From Chondrosia reniformis (Eukaryota > Porifera > Demospongiae > Chondrillida > Chondrillidae): DNA of 64,000 nt. The translations under genes were made by a program, and so were the position numbers. The notes under the pieces were generated by a model that ran no database searches, was not told the DNA's origin, and was given only the letters and a program-made list of their open reading frames with translations. Shown here piece after piece: positions 37,311 through 49,338 of the stretch; position 1 is the stretch's first letter, and every line of letters begins with the position of its first letter. The stretch covers positions 7,619,001-7,683,000 of the forward strand of contig OX359195.1 of assembly GCA_947172415.1 (NCBI GenBank). The letters run 5' to 3'.

Positions 37311-39221
37311 ATGGCGGCACGTTCTATTGCTGACTACTATTTTGCTATTCGAAATCTACTACCAGCCAGTCGAATTGCATTTGCATACGGCTCGGCCGCT
37401 TACCAACAGCAAGGAAAGGCATTAGTACGTCCTACTGTGATGTTCACTATGAACATACCACAGATTTGTGAATCTTGATTTTTAGGGGAAAATGTTGGAC
37501 TTTGTGTTTATAGTGGACGACTCCAAGCTATGGCACGGGGAAAACCTTGCAATGAATGGACATCACTACTCCAGTTTGAAGTATCTAGGAGCGGATGTTG
37601 TGTCTGAGGTACAACGCTGGGCGGCAGGGGTCTACTTCAACCCTCTGGTAGACATGGAGGGGCGGGTGAGGACGTGGAACTAGACTAACTGGATATCCGA
37701 CTAACTACGTACTTTACAAATCTTGTTGAGACAACTGTAACTGAAAAAATTAGTAAATAAGACTTTTGTTAAATATTTTGTTATCCTCTGCCGTATACCT
37801 GTATAACACTAATAATAGAACATCTTCCCTTTGAATTTAAATGGATATAGCAAGATTCATGAAAATATGATAATTACTGGAATTATTCTTGTTACGTTTA
37901 TTCATATTTTCATCATATCCTTTGCACCAGCTTTGTGCAATTAACTCGTATCTTCATAGCAACTCATGTTCACCTATGGCAACCATAGCTATAAATCTCA
38001 TTACAGTTAATTAAATACGGTGTCATTGACTATGACACTTGCTGCCGAGATATGCTGGAGTGGAATACGCTATACATCAGTGGTAGATTGCACAAACCGG
38101 TGAGTTGAGTATAGACACAAACTCAGCCGTGACTGTAGCTTTATAACTATCTAGCACAAGCATGATCGAGAGGCCATAATATATTCCATATTTCCAGTCA
38201 ATGCCCCTTGATATATACATGGATTACATTAAAGAAATGTCTCTACATTTAACTACAAATTCTCACTTTCCAGGTGATATTGTTGGAAGGAGATAAAGAT
38301 GAAGGATTTAGGATAGCTTATCAGAAAAACTTGAAATATGCTCTCCATGCATCACTCCTTACTCTACCAGAGACCTTCACACACGAGGATCTCTATCTTA
38401 CCATATCTGGACTTTCCTACCTTGGTAAGCCACTTTTGTGTGTACATACATTCGTATAGGGTTGAGCTGATTTCAGGCCACACTCACTGACCACATGCGA
38501 TATAGGATCCAACCAGAATTAGTCATAGAATAAGGATTTCTTCTAACTGCGTTGAACTTATTTTTATCAGAATTAGTCAGTGTCTTTGTTTCTTCTTAGG
38601 AGACTTTCGTATGACGTTTGGTGAAGACAGGAATAAACTACAAAACATTGTTCTACCTCATGTGGATACATTTAGGGAAATGTATGATCACAGCATTCAA
38701 GAGCTGTCCAACGTGCTTTGTATAAATGGAGGAAGATTGCAGCAGGTAACCATGGGAACCCAAATTTATACAGCACTCTATACAATGTGATTCCCATATT
38801 ATATAACTGTACAGGATACCAGTTTAGAGACATCCCAGTTTCATCTTAAGCAGTTGCCAAAGCATATGTGGGACTGCTACAGAGAGGCAAGCAAAGGAGA
38901 TCCAGAACACGATACTGAAAGGAAAAGTATCCAGTCAAATGTTAGAGCATGTAAGTCTCAAGCGACAGAAAGTTCTCCCATTAAATGATAAAGTGTTTTC
39001 TATATAATTTTAATAAAAAATAAACTAGACTAACTATTCAATAAGTGAATATATTTATGATTCTCTTTGCTTACTCTGTTGTGACAGGTTTAGTGTCAAT
39101 TGTCAAATCATCTAGCTATGTTCAAAGTTTAAAAGGAGTGTTAACTGCTGGGGTGGGTAGATCAACAGTATATGCTGCAGACAAGGTGAAGAAGATGATT
39201 AGAAGCATCATAGGCATGTAG
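37311..39221 (+). CDS. TAMM41: TAM41 mitochondrial CDP-diacylglycerol synthase
   Basis: Mitochondrial inner-membrane phosphatidate cytidylyltransferase that supplies CDP-DAG for cardiolipin. Seven exons, 37311-37424, 37486-37665, 38007-38099, 38274-38424, 38600-38745, 38815-38950, 39088-39221, give 317 residues (human about 316). Family segments seen are the [13 protein letters not shown] block (nucleotidyltransferase GS loop), [10 protein letters not shown] (acidic metal site), [32 protein letters not shown], [21 protein letters not shown] and the C-terminal SSIVKSS-like and [16 protein letters not shown] segments. The first ~25 residues are modestly basic and may be the targeting signal. 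All splice phases close. Confidence 0.93.
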
Positions 39222-39777
39222 GAAGGGACTTGTATTACTGTATTTGAGTATGCAATTCAGTCTCTTAGAACATTTTTATCAAACTTTTTTTATTTAATTC
39301 ATTTGATGACAAAAGATATTTATAATTATACATTAATATTGGTATACAAAATTAATGTATGGTGAGAGATAGGGCAAGTGTAAAGATTTATAACAATTTC
39401 AAATTCTCGTTAGAAATTTTCTATACATGTCTGTGAATGCTGACAACAAGTTTTAGCTTCATGTATTTCCATTTGACAGAGTTAGAGCACCAAATGTACA
39501 TTATTTTATACAGTGCAAATTACAATGTTTATGACTACAATATTTCACATATATGCAAGCCCTTTATATGGAGGGTCATAGAGACTGTCACACCTAATAT
39601 GATCAGATGATAAGAACCTTCCAGGAATAATTGTAGCCTCTTGATTCTAATTAATAACATACCCTTGTGTGAATTGCAATAATAAATAATTAAATGGATT
39701 TAGCAACACATATTTTGTTGCATCAAGCAACCTTTATCATAATTATGAACATGTGACAGCTAAATAAACTAACAAAA
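39222..39777. other. intergenic region between convergent TAMM41 and the 39778 gene
   Basis: About 550 bp of AT-rich sequence with two 3' ends. No coding exon, RNA or repeat was recognised. Confidence 0.55.
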
Positions 39778-40650
39778 TCAGCTAGTTTTTAGTTTTAATT
39801 CTCCAAAGTCTTCATCAAGTCCTTTAATAGTACGAGAAGTGATAGGTTTGGCTGCTCCAAAGTCTTGCAGCTGCACACTAGGTAAGCAGACAGGTACTGT
39901 TGGCTCTTCTCGATCTCCCAGCTTCAGCTGGACAATTACTGGTCTTCCCCCAAATACTCGTAAAGCAGTAGTACAGTTTGTCAACTTGTGGTTAGCAAAG
40001 TTGTGTCGCAACTGCTCAATGATGGCATCATCAACAAGAGCACACTCCTGTTCACCCACATCACAGTAGCCCACCACAGACTGCAAGTGAGGGACTGGGA
40101 GGCGTGGAAGGAAATTGAGCAAGACACTCTGATCTGTCAGTCGCTTATTTTCAGTGTAATAGGCAAACACAAAATGAGGAAAAATCTTCTTTGCTGGCGG
40201 AAAGGCCACATCTCGTGATACCTTCTCTAGAAATTGATTCCAGTGGAATTTATCTCCACCTAGGAGCTCCTTAGAAGGAAGTTTAAGAAATAGTTCATCT
40301 CTCCCCACTGCTTTATTCCATCTGGTAGTAAACTTTTTAAAACTGCTTAACAGTTCCTTAATGTCATCTTCCCTGCTGGTTTGGCTACTGACACCCAGAC
40401 GAACAACACTGAAAGATGATGATGTATGCTCCAAGTTGACTTTAACAGGAATAGTGTGCATGTAAACAAACCCAGGTCCTTCATCAGATCCCTTAAGTGG
40501 CCTACCTGAAATTAAACAAAATGTACTATTAAACAATACATTTTTGGGTACCTAGCAACAAGTACACAACATACCTTTAGGAAGTAGACTAGGGATTCGT
40601 TTTATAGACCCGGATGGCTGTAAGCTATCTGAATACACGACTTCTGCCAT
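39778..40650 (-). CDS. unrecognised conserved-looking protein, two exons
   Basis: Exons complement 40575-40650 and 39778-40505 join in phase 1 to give 267 residues starting MAEVVYSDSLQPSG. There is no signal peptide, TM segment, repeat or obvious catalytic motif. The composition is that of a normal globular protein (for example HFVFAYYTENKRL, VGYCDVGEQECALVDDAIIEQL, RVFGGRPVIVQLKLGDREEP). It ends in an acidic DEDFGELKLKTS. The intron and clean frame make it a real gene. I could not place it in a family. It is head to head with RIOK3, with starts at most 246 bp apart. Confidence 0.75.
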
Positions 40651-40896
40651 TTCAGCACACCCCCACACTTGATGACGCCCACTAGTCAGTATTACGTCAT
40701 TCCAAATATAGTACCACTGGATGTACACAGAATTGTGCAATCCTCACAACGAAGATTTCGTATAAAAGAAGAGAAAGGCTCCGAACGCCACCATCAAGTA
40801 CTCAGGTCCCCTGTTAGTACTAAGACTTTACCAACCATTACAAGAGTCCCAAGTATCCATCTTTTAGAGGAGAAGACTAACATTAGTGTCTTACCA
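40651..40896. promoter_or_regulatory. bidirectional promoter / 5' leader, unknown gene and RIOK3
   Basis: Gap between divergent starts at 40650 (-) and 40897 (+). An in-frame ATG at 40669 would extend RIOK3 N-terminally by 76 codons, but that segment has no match to the RIOK3 start that I can see, so 40897 is preferred. Confidence 0.4.
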
Positions 40897-43800
40897 ATGG
40901 AGTCAGCCGCCACAATTGTCAAGAGAAATCCTTGGGGTAGCCTGCCCGCTCCCGCCACGCAACCGTGTTCATTCAGCTCGCTGATGGACGAAGACCTAGC
41001 CAGAAAGCTGCAAGTTGAGGAGGGTGGTATTGCCGAGCCCCCCGGTCCCACTGTGGCCCCGGAAGAGCAGACAGTGGTAGATGATCTTCTACTGGCCCAA
41101 ACGTTACAGCACGAGTTTGATAAGGAGAACGACATTTACTTGGCTGCGAAAGAGAAGCACATTAATGGAAATAGCAAAGGTGGGAATGTGTACAATTTGA
41201 AGGTCATTGCTGCTGCTATTTATATGCTTTGTTCTTCAAATATTTATTTATGACTGTTCAGATTGATAAACATGTTGACACAAGCTAGAACCACTCTCTA
41301 AACAGTACAAAATATGTTTGATACGATAATAGATGTGGTATTGCACAATACTTATCATGTACTCGTTGTCTTTCTCCAGTCGGAATAACTTTCCTCAAGT
41401 ACAAGTCTGTTCACCCAACCATAGCAGACGATGAAGAGGAACCAAACCCGTACGACTTGCTAGAGGATGTGAAGGAGAGTAAGTAAACTGTAGTTTATTT
41501 ATTGTATACATCCATAGTAAGTACGTAGAATAGTCTGCAGGTATGTATAGCATATACCTTTCCACTTACTACATATCAGTATCCTATTTTGAGATGCATC
41601 AACCACAAGTATTTTATTTCAGTGCCCTTTCACCTGTAGAACCTCAAAGTGGTGTATCACATGGAGGGACCAAGTCTCGTCGCCACCGCAGATCAAAGAA
41701 CACTGCCGACCAACCCACAAAGCATGACCTGGTAGCCTGTGGCAGAAAAAATGTGCAAAATATTGAACGAGTGAGTACAGCAGACAATGTTACATTCATA
41801 ACATACATCAGAGGTACATGTAATGTGTGCTGTTGGAGTAACAGACTAATATAGTATAGCCGTCTCTACTGTTGGCTGTATATATTATGTGCTCCAGTGC
41901 ACTCTGGTCAGCTCTCTATTTCCTTACTTCCTGTTCCTGTAGCAATTCCCAGTTGGCTTCCAAGCTGGAGATGTGGCTGATGAGAGAAGTTTCTACAGAC
42001 TCTCAAACCCGGTGTACAACTCACTGAAGGCTCATGCAGAGTCTGAAGAGCACAAGTCAAAACGCTTGCATGAAAAAAAGGAACATTCTACTCATGTAAG
42101 TCACATGACACTTGCTTGTAAGTCACATGACACTTATGTGTAAGTCACATGGCACTTGTGTGTAAGTCACATGACACTTGCGTGTAAGTCACATGACACT
42201 TGCGTGTAAGTCACATGACATTTCCATGTAAGTCACATGACACATACAGTACAATATTCAGGATGAAGGATGTGTAGATTTGTGCTCTCTGACTCGTACT
42301 GTGTTGTGTTGTCTGATGTGTAGGACAAGGCTTTGGATGAGAAGACTCGTTTGGTACTCTTCAAGTTGGTCAACAATGGTCTCCTCGAGGAGATCAACGG
42401 AACAATCAGCACTGGGAAGGAGGCGTGTGTGTACCACGCCTTTGGAGGTAAGACTGCAGAGGAGGCAGTGCCAAAAGAGGTTGCACTGAAGGTCTACAAG
42501 ACTACTTTGAATGAGTTCAAGACACGCGACAAGTACATCAAAGATGACCACAGATTTAAAGCAAGGTTCAAGAAGCAGAACCCTCGTAAGGTTATTCACT
42601 TGTGGGCAGAGAAGGAGATGAGGAATTTGAAGAGGTTAGTACTCTTTCAGAGCATGTAATACATCAGGAGTAGATCCCTGTTATATAAAACTGTGGTACC
42701 ACCCTCCAGTATTGTTGTACTGTAGTAAAGTATGTATTATAGCAGTTCAGCACCTTTGTACGTATGCACAGTTGTACATATTTGTTCTCTGGTTCACTGT
42801 TCTACAGACTCTCTGATGGTGGAGTTCCATGTCCAGCTGTTGTGCAACTGAAGAAGCATGTCCTGGTGATGCAGTTCATTGGCAAAGATGGCTGCCCAGC
42901 CCCAAAGCTTAATCAAGTGGAGTTATCAGAACATGAGCTCGGGAATGCATATCGACAAGTTGTTGCAGTAAGTATGTACACACATCAGTATACGTTGCCT
43001 ACTAACTGCTTAGACTCATTCAGTAGTATATAGAGCCGTTTGTGTCTAACTGCTTAGACTCATTCAGTAGTATATAGAGCCGTTTGTGTCTAACTGCTTA
43101 GACTCATTCAGTAGTATATAGAGCCGTTTGTGTCTAACTGCTTAGACTCATTCAGTAGTATATAGAGCCGTTTGTGTCTAACTGCTTAGACTCATTCAGT
43201 AGTATATAGAGCCATTTGTGTCTAACTGCTTAGACTCATTCAGTAGTATATAGAGCCATTTGTGTCTAACTGCTTAGACTCATTCAGTAGTATATAGAGC
43301 CGTTTGTGTCTAACTGCTTAGACTCATTCAGTAGTATATAGAGCCATTTGTGTCTAACTGCTTAGACTCATTCAGTAGTATATAGAGCCGTTTGTGTCTA
43401 ACTGCTTAGACTCATTCAGTAGTATATAGAGCCATTTGTGTCTAACTGCTTAGACTCATTCAGTAGTATATAGAGCCATTTGTGTCTAACTGCTTAGACT
43501 CATTCAGTAGTATATAGAGCCATTTGTGTTTATAGGACATACTTATGTATTCCAAACTAATGAATTCACATGAATGAGAATTGCTTTTAACTTCAATTTT
43601 CATTTCTATGCAATTCTTCATTGACTGAAAAGGTATAGAAACAGATATGTCCCAGTGCTTAAGTAACAGTATATTGATTTGTTATATTAAGCTTTGTATG
43701 CAATACATTCGTACATGTGTGTGTGCATGTTTAATGCAACAGGGAATGAAGAAGATGTTCAAGAGGTGTCGACTGGTCCATTCTGATCTGAGTCCATACA

Positions 43801-44461
43801 ACATCTTGTGGTACAATGGAGAGGCCGTCTTCATTGATGTTGGTCAGGCAGTGGATGCCACACATCCACACTCCATGGACTTCTTGTTAAGGGATTGCAC
43901 AAAAATATCAGATTTCTTTTCCAAGCACTTCTTGCCCGAAGTGGGTTCTCCCCATGAGCTGTTTAACGATATCACAGGTCTGACCATTCAAGCTACATCA
44001 GATCAAGAATTCTTGGTCAAGGTATGCAAATTGGGTGCACATTCTGACATTCACAGATTTCTAGGATGGAAACTTACAGAAATAAGGTTTATGTACATAT
44101 ATGTACGTATGTATAATTAAGGAGTAAGATGTACGTATGTAGAGCTATAGGTATAGATATACGTAGACTTACATAAGTACGTGCAGTAGAGACCAACTAA
44201 TCCAGTTGCTATGGGACTAAAGTCATTGGCAAAGGAGTTAGGAATACTATAAATAAGTTTAGCTTATTTTTTGTTGTTTTGCAGGCTAGGAGTTTCCAAA
44301 AAGATTTTTCAGGAAATGAACACACAAAAACTGAACCTGACAGTTATGGTTTTGACTATTATTTTGAGTTATCAAGAGAGGAGAGTTTGAGTGATGAAGA
44401 CAGTGAAAGCGATAATCTTGTGGACAGTGGTGCTGAGGACAATAGTAATGAAAAACTGTAG
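40897..44461 (+). CDS. RIOK3: RIO-type atypical protein kinase 3
   Basis: Atypical kinase acting in 40S ribosome maturation. Eight exons, 40897-41179, 41380-41478, 41640-41770, 41943-42095, 42324-42634, 42808-42967, 43743-44021, 44285-44461, give 530 residues (human 519). Family blocks: SLMDEDLARKLQVEE near the N-terminus, TKHDLVACGRKN, ISTGKEACVYHAFGG (RIO P-loop), TTLNEFKTRDKYIKDDHRF, WAEKEMRNLKR, catalytic VHSDLSPYNILW (Asp about 394) and metal-binding FIDVGQAVD. The C-terminal acidic tail is partly copied at 48775-48864. Intron 4 carries a 21 bp repeat containing the donor motif; intron 6 carries a 44 bp repeat. Confidence 0.95.
42094..42242. repeat. 21 bp tandem repeat containing the 5' splice-site sequence
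   Basis: About seven copies of GTAAGTCACATGACACTTGC with small changes. The first GTAAGT is the donor of RIOK3 exon 4, so the intron begins with an array of potential donors. Confidence 0.9.
42995..43530. repeat. 44 bp tandem repeat in RIOK3 intron 6
   Basis: About twelve nearly identical copies of a 44 bp unit (core TGTCTAACTGCTTAGACTCA), differing mainly at one C/T base (GAGCCGTTT versus GAGCCATTT). Head to tail, no spacers. Confidence 0.95.
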
Positions 44462-44922
44462 AACAGTAGCTCAGAAGGGGAATAACACCTACATGCATAT
44501 CCTAACTTGTTCACTTTTCATTTTCTCTAATCATTTTGTATCATGCATGTATGTCAGTAATGGGTTAGAAGTAAAATAAATTAATATATTAATATTAAAA
44601 TTGCAGAGGCTAGAGTGCTGGTACCGCTAACGGAACGTATTGCGTTAAAGTACCGGTACCGGTGTCACAGGATATTTTATCTGCCTGGCTACTTTAACAC
44701 AGCTATGTGTACGGAGTTTGTAAGCTGGTGCTTATCGATGTATCGATATATTTATATAAATGTAATATAATTCTTGACAGTGCTTAACCACTTTTGTATA
44801 TAAATTCTATGAATTAAAGATTTTCATGGTTGACGCTAATGTGAGAATAAGGAAAAATGCATACAGAATAGACATATATATACGTATATACATGCAATTG
44901 TCACCCTTGAACTTTAAATGAT

Positions 44923-47750
44923 CTAAGCTATAGTACAACTAGTTCTTTTATATTTTGAAGCTGATTCAGTGGCACCCAAATGAACTATCTGTCCCTTATC
45001 TTGATCTCCAATCTCCACCATCTAATAACATTAACATGATTTAACAAATTTAAACATGCAGGCAGACTGCAAGTGCTTTTAATGATTAATTGTTCTGCTC
45101 AAGAATCTATCAAAGCCACTCACAGATCTAGATAGTTCTTACCTGTGTTACTAAAAATTTAAAAGCTTCATTGATTCCTATATCTTCTTTGGCTGAGGTT
45201 GGGAAATAGGACAGAAAATTATTTTCCTTGCAAAAGTCTTCCATTTGAGATGTATTGAAGGAATCAGTAGCACCAGGTAGGTCACACTGAATGCAATAAG
45301 GAGAGAGGACACAGAGAAGATCACATGACTGTATGCAGCTATAGATAGTTCGGTTCAACACTGGTTGCATGGTGAAGATATAGGCTCTTGTCCAACATAT
45401 AGGGGACTGAAGTTAAACATGACTGGTATTTTCAAGTGGCTAAGGGGAGACTCTGGTTCCCATTAAGTGAATTTTGGTTCCGCCCATTAGCTCATTGTGC
45501 TCCTCAGGAGACATGAGTGGGTGAGGTAAATCCAGAGTCAAATGATGAGACATCTCAACTAAAGATCAGCTTTTGATCTTAAAGTCCCCTATTTGTCATG
45601 ACTTATACCGTATGTACCTTATTTCCGAGAAGAATTGCTGGTATGGTGGATCCATGCATTGAAAGACAGGTGTTATCAAGATGTTTCTTTCGTAGATTTG
45701 CTTCATCAAGTTTAGGGTTACTCAAATCAAAGACCACAATAGCTCCATTGGCAAATTTAAAAAAAGCGGCATTAATATTAAACAATTGCCGCAAACCTAG
45801 AGTGGGAAATATATATTATCAGTAAATTTATCAATAAAATGTAAGTATCTGTAAATTGTTCTGTCTAAATATTTAAAATGTGACAGCTAAAAATTATTAG
45901 AAAATAGATAAATTACGTACTTTATCTTCAAAAATCAATTAAATGTAAACATTCACGTAGATAGAAATGTCACTGTAATTGTACAAACCGTTTAACTCCC
46001 AGATATTTAGTGTCACAATTGTGTTGGCATCCAAGTTTAACTTCTTAACTATCCAACAACAGCCAATCTATCATTAACTGTTAAAGAATATAATAGGTAC
46101 ACACATTAAAGTTTGGTAAGTAGAAGTTATATCAAACTGTAATATTGTCAAATCAAATAAATAAAGTAAATCTAAAGGTAGACGTTTTAATTCATGTTTT
46201 ACAAGGATTCACAGAAGATCAAGATAAAGAAAAAGACAAAGACTCCCAGGATCACTGATGAAGGGTGGAATTCCCAGAAACGGCTGTCTGACCCAGTGGA
46301 GAAGAAGATGAAAGAAGGGAAAAGAAGGAAGAAAAGACTCCTGTATCTTCATCTAAAGCTCTCTTTAGGTTTAGTTCCCCTATAGGCTCTTTTTACAGAA
46401 TAGGCATATAGCATGTAGGAAAATGGTATCTTAGATTTTTTATAGGAAATTGAAACAAATTAAAGGTTGTGAATCAACAAATATTATGTATACGTACTCC
46501 ATATACTGTTGTATCTAAATTCAAAGGATAGAGTAAAACAAGGGTTAGAATTAAAGTAAATACTTAACACTTATTCACAAAATGGTCTGAATTTCTGCAT
46601 ATTTCAATTGTATAATTTATCATGTGTTACTTATCCTCAATTAAATGTTTGCCTATATTCATATGCATGTATACACTTTGGTACTGTTGTGTATAAAGGA
46701 TACAGTAGGCGGAGGATTATTCCTGAAGTTAGCATTGACATATCTGTCTATGATGCAAGTCCTTCCTACAGCTGTATCCCCAATAACAACAATCTGAAAG
46801 GTATATTCTCTCTTTTGAGAAGGATGAGGTATAGCTTGATGAACTCTATTATAAGCTGATGACTTAGGTCTAGGAAGAGCAGAGTGAATCCGTTTCATTT
46901 CTGAGACAATCTCTGCACTGCTCGGACGTGAATCAGCACTATTAGCCAAACACCTTTTGATAAGATCCAAAAACAAGCTCCTTTCTTCATCACTCATTTG
47001 ATCAATCTGACTCTTTCTGCGTTCATACTCTGTTACAGCTACTAATCTGTCTCCATCTTGAACAGTTTGGTAAGAAGGGTCTGGCCATTCGTGGGTCAAT
47101 GTGGTCACAATGCAGTTGCCGTAGGAGAACACATCCAACTTCTCATTGTGGTGAAGAGGCTCTTCAAAAGCTTCTGGAGGCATAAACACTGGAGTTCCCT
47201 TCACAGATGACTGTCGGGTTGACAGATTAATGGCACGGGTCATGCCAAAGTCTGTCAGCTTGGTCTGAAGTGAACTTTCATTCAGCAAAATATTATTTGG
47301 ACTCAAGTCGTGATGGACTAGAGGTGGATCATGATCGTGAAGGTGGCACAGTCCTTTAGCTACTTGAAGAAGGATGTGAACCTTGTCTTGAAGGAGGAAC
47401 ACAGCTTTGCTGTGATTATCCAGATAGTGACGAAGTGAGGTGTCCATCTTCTCCAATAAGAACACAGGCACACGTACACGGCTTTTGGGAGGATAGTAAA
47501 TTCCCAGCAGATTAACAATATTAGGATGTTTCAGATCAAGCCACGTTTGCCATTCCCTTTCGAAATCTTTGACCATTTTGTCTATTTGTGGCTTCGGAAT
47601 ACCAGTAAGAAAGATTTCATGCATTCTCTTCGCTGCATACAACTTTCCTTGCCACTTGACCTCGATAACTTGGCCGAAAGATCCGCGACCGAGTATCTTA
47701 CCAGTTGGGCGAATCTCCTTAGGCTTCAAGTGAAATTCTTTAGTCGCCAT
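44923..47750 (-). CDS. protein kinase fused to a degenerate Rab32-type GTPase domain, copy A
   Basis: Exons complement 46704-47750, 45989-46040, 45618-45796, 45143-45286, 44923-45021 give 506 residues. Residues 15-290 form a TKL-like kinase: glycine loop GRGSFG (21-26), Lys41, HHD catalytic loop (Asp148, VHHDLSPNNIL), DFG (167-169) and MPPE. From about 312 the protein is Rab32-like (YTFQIVVIGDTAVGRT), but the P-loop Lys is Arg330. The switch I/strand segment is shortened and DIAGQE is replaced by WELNG. The NKCD and SAKED base-binding motifs are kept. The C-terminus SCTIA is a CaaX-like prenylation box, unlike the CC tails of the neighbouring Rabs. The intron positions in the Rab part are those of the intact Rab genes. 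The start ATG follows 5 bases after an in-frame-free leader. A pseudo-GTPase regulatory domain is inferred. Exon 2 acceptor is the weakest junction. Confidence 0.85.
46196..46445 (-). repeat. interspersed repeat R1, copy 2, in intron 1 of kinase-Rab A
   Basis: Reverse-complement match to 15529-15750 over most of its length (blocks CCACTGGG, GGAATTCCACCCTTCATCA, AGAGCCTATAGGGGAACTAA, CATTTTCCTACATGCTAT). It is absent from the corresponding intron of copy B, so it inserted after the duplication or was lost from B. Confidence 0.75.
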
Positions 47751-48020
47751 TGCACTACTTTACAGAACGCAATTGTAATGCAAAATAACGCGCAAGGGGA
47801 TTACGTCAGCTCGAGTGGTCTTAGCAATCAACTATATATTTATGCACCAACCTGGTGTCAAACTGAACATGATTACATGTCTGTACTTACTAACACTGAA
47901 TGCAATAAGGAGAGAGGACACAGAGAAGATAACATGACTGTATGCAGCTATGTTCAGCTTGAACTGTCCCCCCCAGGGTGATCATACATGTTGATGTAGT
48001 TAGCTTATTGCTAAGAGCAC

Positions 48021-48559
48021 CTTGTTTCCAAGGAGAACAGCTGGTATTGGGGACCCATCCGTCTGGAAGCACTTGTTATCGAGGTCTTTCTTCCACAGCT
48101 TTACTGCATCAAATGTTGATGTTCTCTGCAAGTCAAACACCACAAAAGCTCCAACGGCTTCCTTGTAATACACTCTAGTCATATTGTCATATCTCTCCTG
48201 GCCTGGAGCAGGAAATAAGAATCATCTACAATCATTCCCTTAAAATAAAATATGTGTAGCTAATAGAATAGAATTGTTATATAATTGAGTAGTAGCTAAA
48301 TGAAATGTTATACAACTAATTAAACTAATATTAGGAGCACAATGTTTGGGACATTAGTTAAACATAAACAGATTACATGATTTACATAATTCAAGTAATT
48401 TGAGGAAATCACAAATGTCATCTAGCATCAGAGTAGTAGGAAAATGGCTGCCAATTGTAGAAGCATATACATATACCAACCTGCTATGTCCCATAACTGT
48501 AGTCTCACTATAGTGCTCGCATCCCAATTTAACACTTTAAGAGCAAAGTCAACACCAAT
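48021..48559 (-). pseudogene. Rab32-like gene remnant (exons 3 and 4 of 6 only)
   Basis: Two exons are preserved, complement 48481-48559 (IGVDFALKVLNWD...WDIAG) and 48021-48202 (GQERYDNMTRVYYKEAV...LLGNK), nearly identical to those of the intact gene at 52656-54543. The exons with the start codon and P-loop are outside the duplicated unit. The last two exons are missing because of a deletion ending at about 47890, where the acceptor TTGCATTCAG is followed by TGTTAG instead of the TGTGAC exon. It cannot encode a GTPase. Confidence 0.9.
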
Positions 48560-48774
48560 CTTGCAGTTGTATTAAGGATTAAATATGCAGCTGTAGTGAT
48601 GTAAATGTGCCATATTAAGCAACTGGTCAAAGCTTTCAGACTTTCAGAGTGGCTTTAAATCTTAAAGTCCCCTATTTTTCAAGATGAAGCAATACATACC
48701 ACCTTGCTAATACTGAGTAGCTAAGTCAGCAGGAGATGTGCCAACAAGGTGAAACTGAAAGGCCAAAATACCTG

Positions 48775-48864
48775 TCAAGAGAAGAGAGTTCGACTGATGA
48801 AGACAGTGAAAGTGATAATCTTGTGGACAGTGATGCTGAGGACAATAGTAATGAAAAACTGTAG
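48775..48864 (+). pseudogene. duplicated tail of RIOK3 last exon
   Basis: Matches 44372-44461 closely, including the acidic codons and the stop, but has no upstream exon. A by-product of the tandem duplication; the RIOK3 gene at 40897-44461 stays intact. Confidence 0.92.
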
Positions 48865-49338
48865 AACAGTAGCTCAGAAGGAGAATAACACCTACATGCA
48901 TATCCTAACTTGTTCACTTTTCATTTTCTCTAATCATTTTGCATGTATGTATGTCAGTAATGGGTTTAAACTTAGAAGTAAAATAAATTAATATATTAAT
49001 ATTAAAATTGCAGTGACTAGAGTGCTGGTACCGGTAACGGAATGTATTGCGTTAAAGTACCGGTACCGGTGTCACAGGATATTTTATCCGCCCAGCTACT
49101 TTAACACAGCTATGTGTACGGAGTTTGTAAGCTGGTGCTTATCGATGTATCATTATACTTATATTATATTTATATAAATGTAATATAATTCTTGACAGTG
49201 CTTAACCACTTTTGTATATAAGTTCTATGAATTAAAGATTTTCATGATTGACACTAATGTGAGAATAAGGAAAAATGCATACAGAATAGACATATACATG
49301 TATATACATGCAATTGTCACCCTTGAACTTTAAATGAT

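Larger units (their letters stand above)
44372..48774. repeat. segmental tandem duplication, unit 1
   Basis: Starts inside the last exon of RIOK3 and ends inside what was intron 1 of a Rab32-like gene. It contains kinase-Rab fusion gene A and a Rab32-like remnant. Relative to unit 2 it lacks about 660 bp (the equivalent of roughly 52335-52995), which removed the last two Rab exons. Confidence 0.9.

Noticed and set aside
40669..40896. Upstream in-frame extension of RIOK3
   Set aside because: It lies in the divergent promoter gap and adds 76 codons with no family match; the ATG at 40897 gives a protein of normal length.
42995..43530. Regularly spaced direct repeats that could suggest a CRISPR array
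   Set aside because: Units are contiguous with no unique spacers, and the host is an animal genome; it is a plain tandem repeat in a RIOK3 intron.
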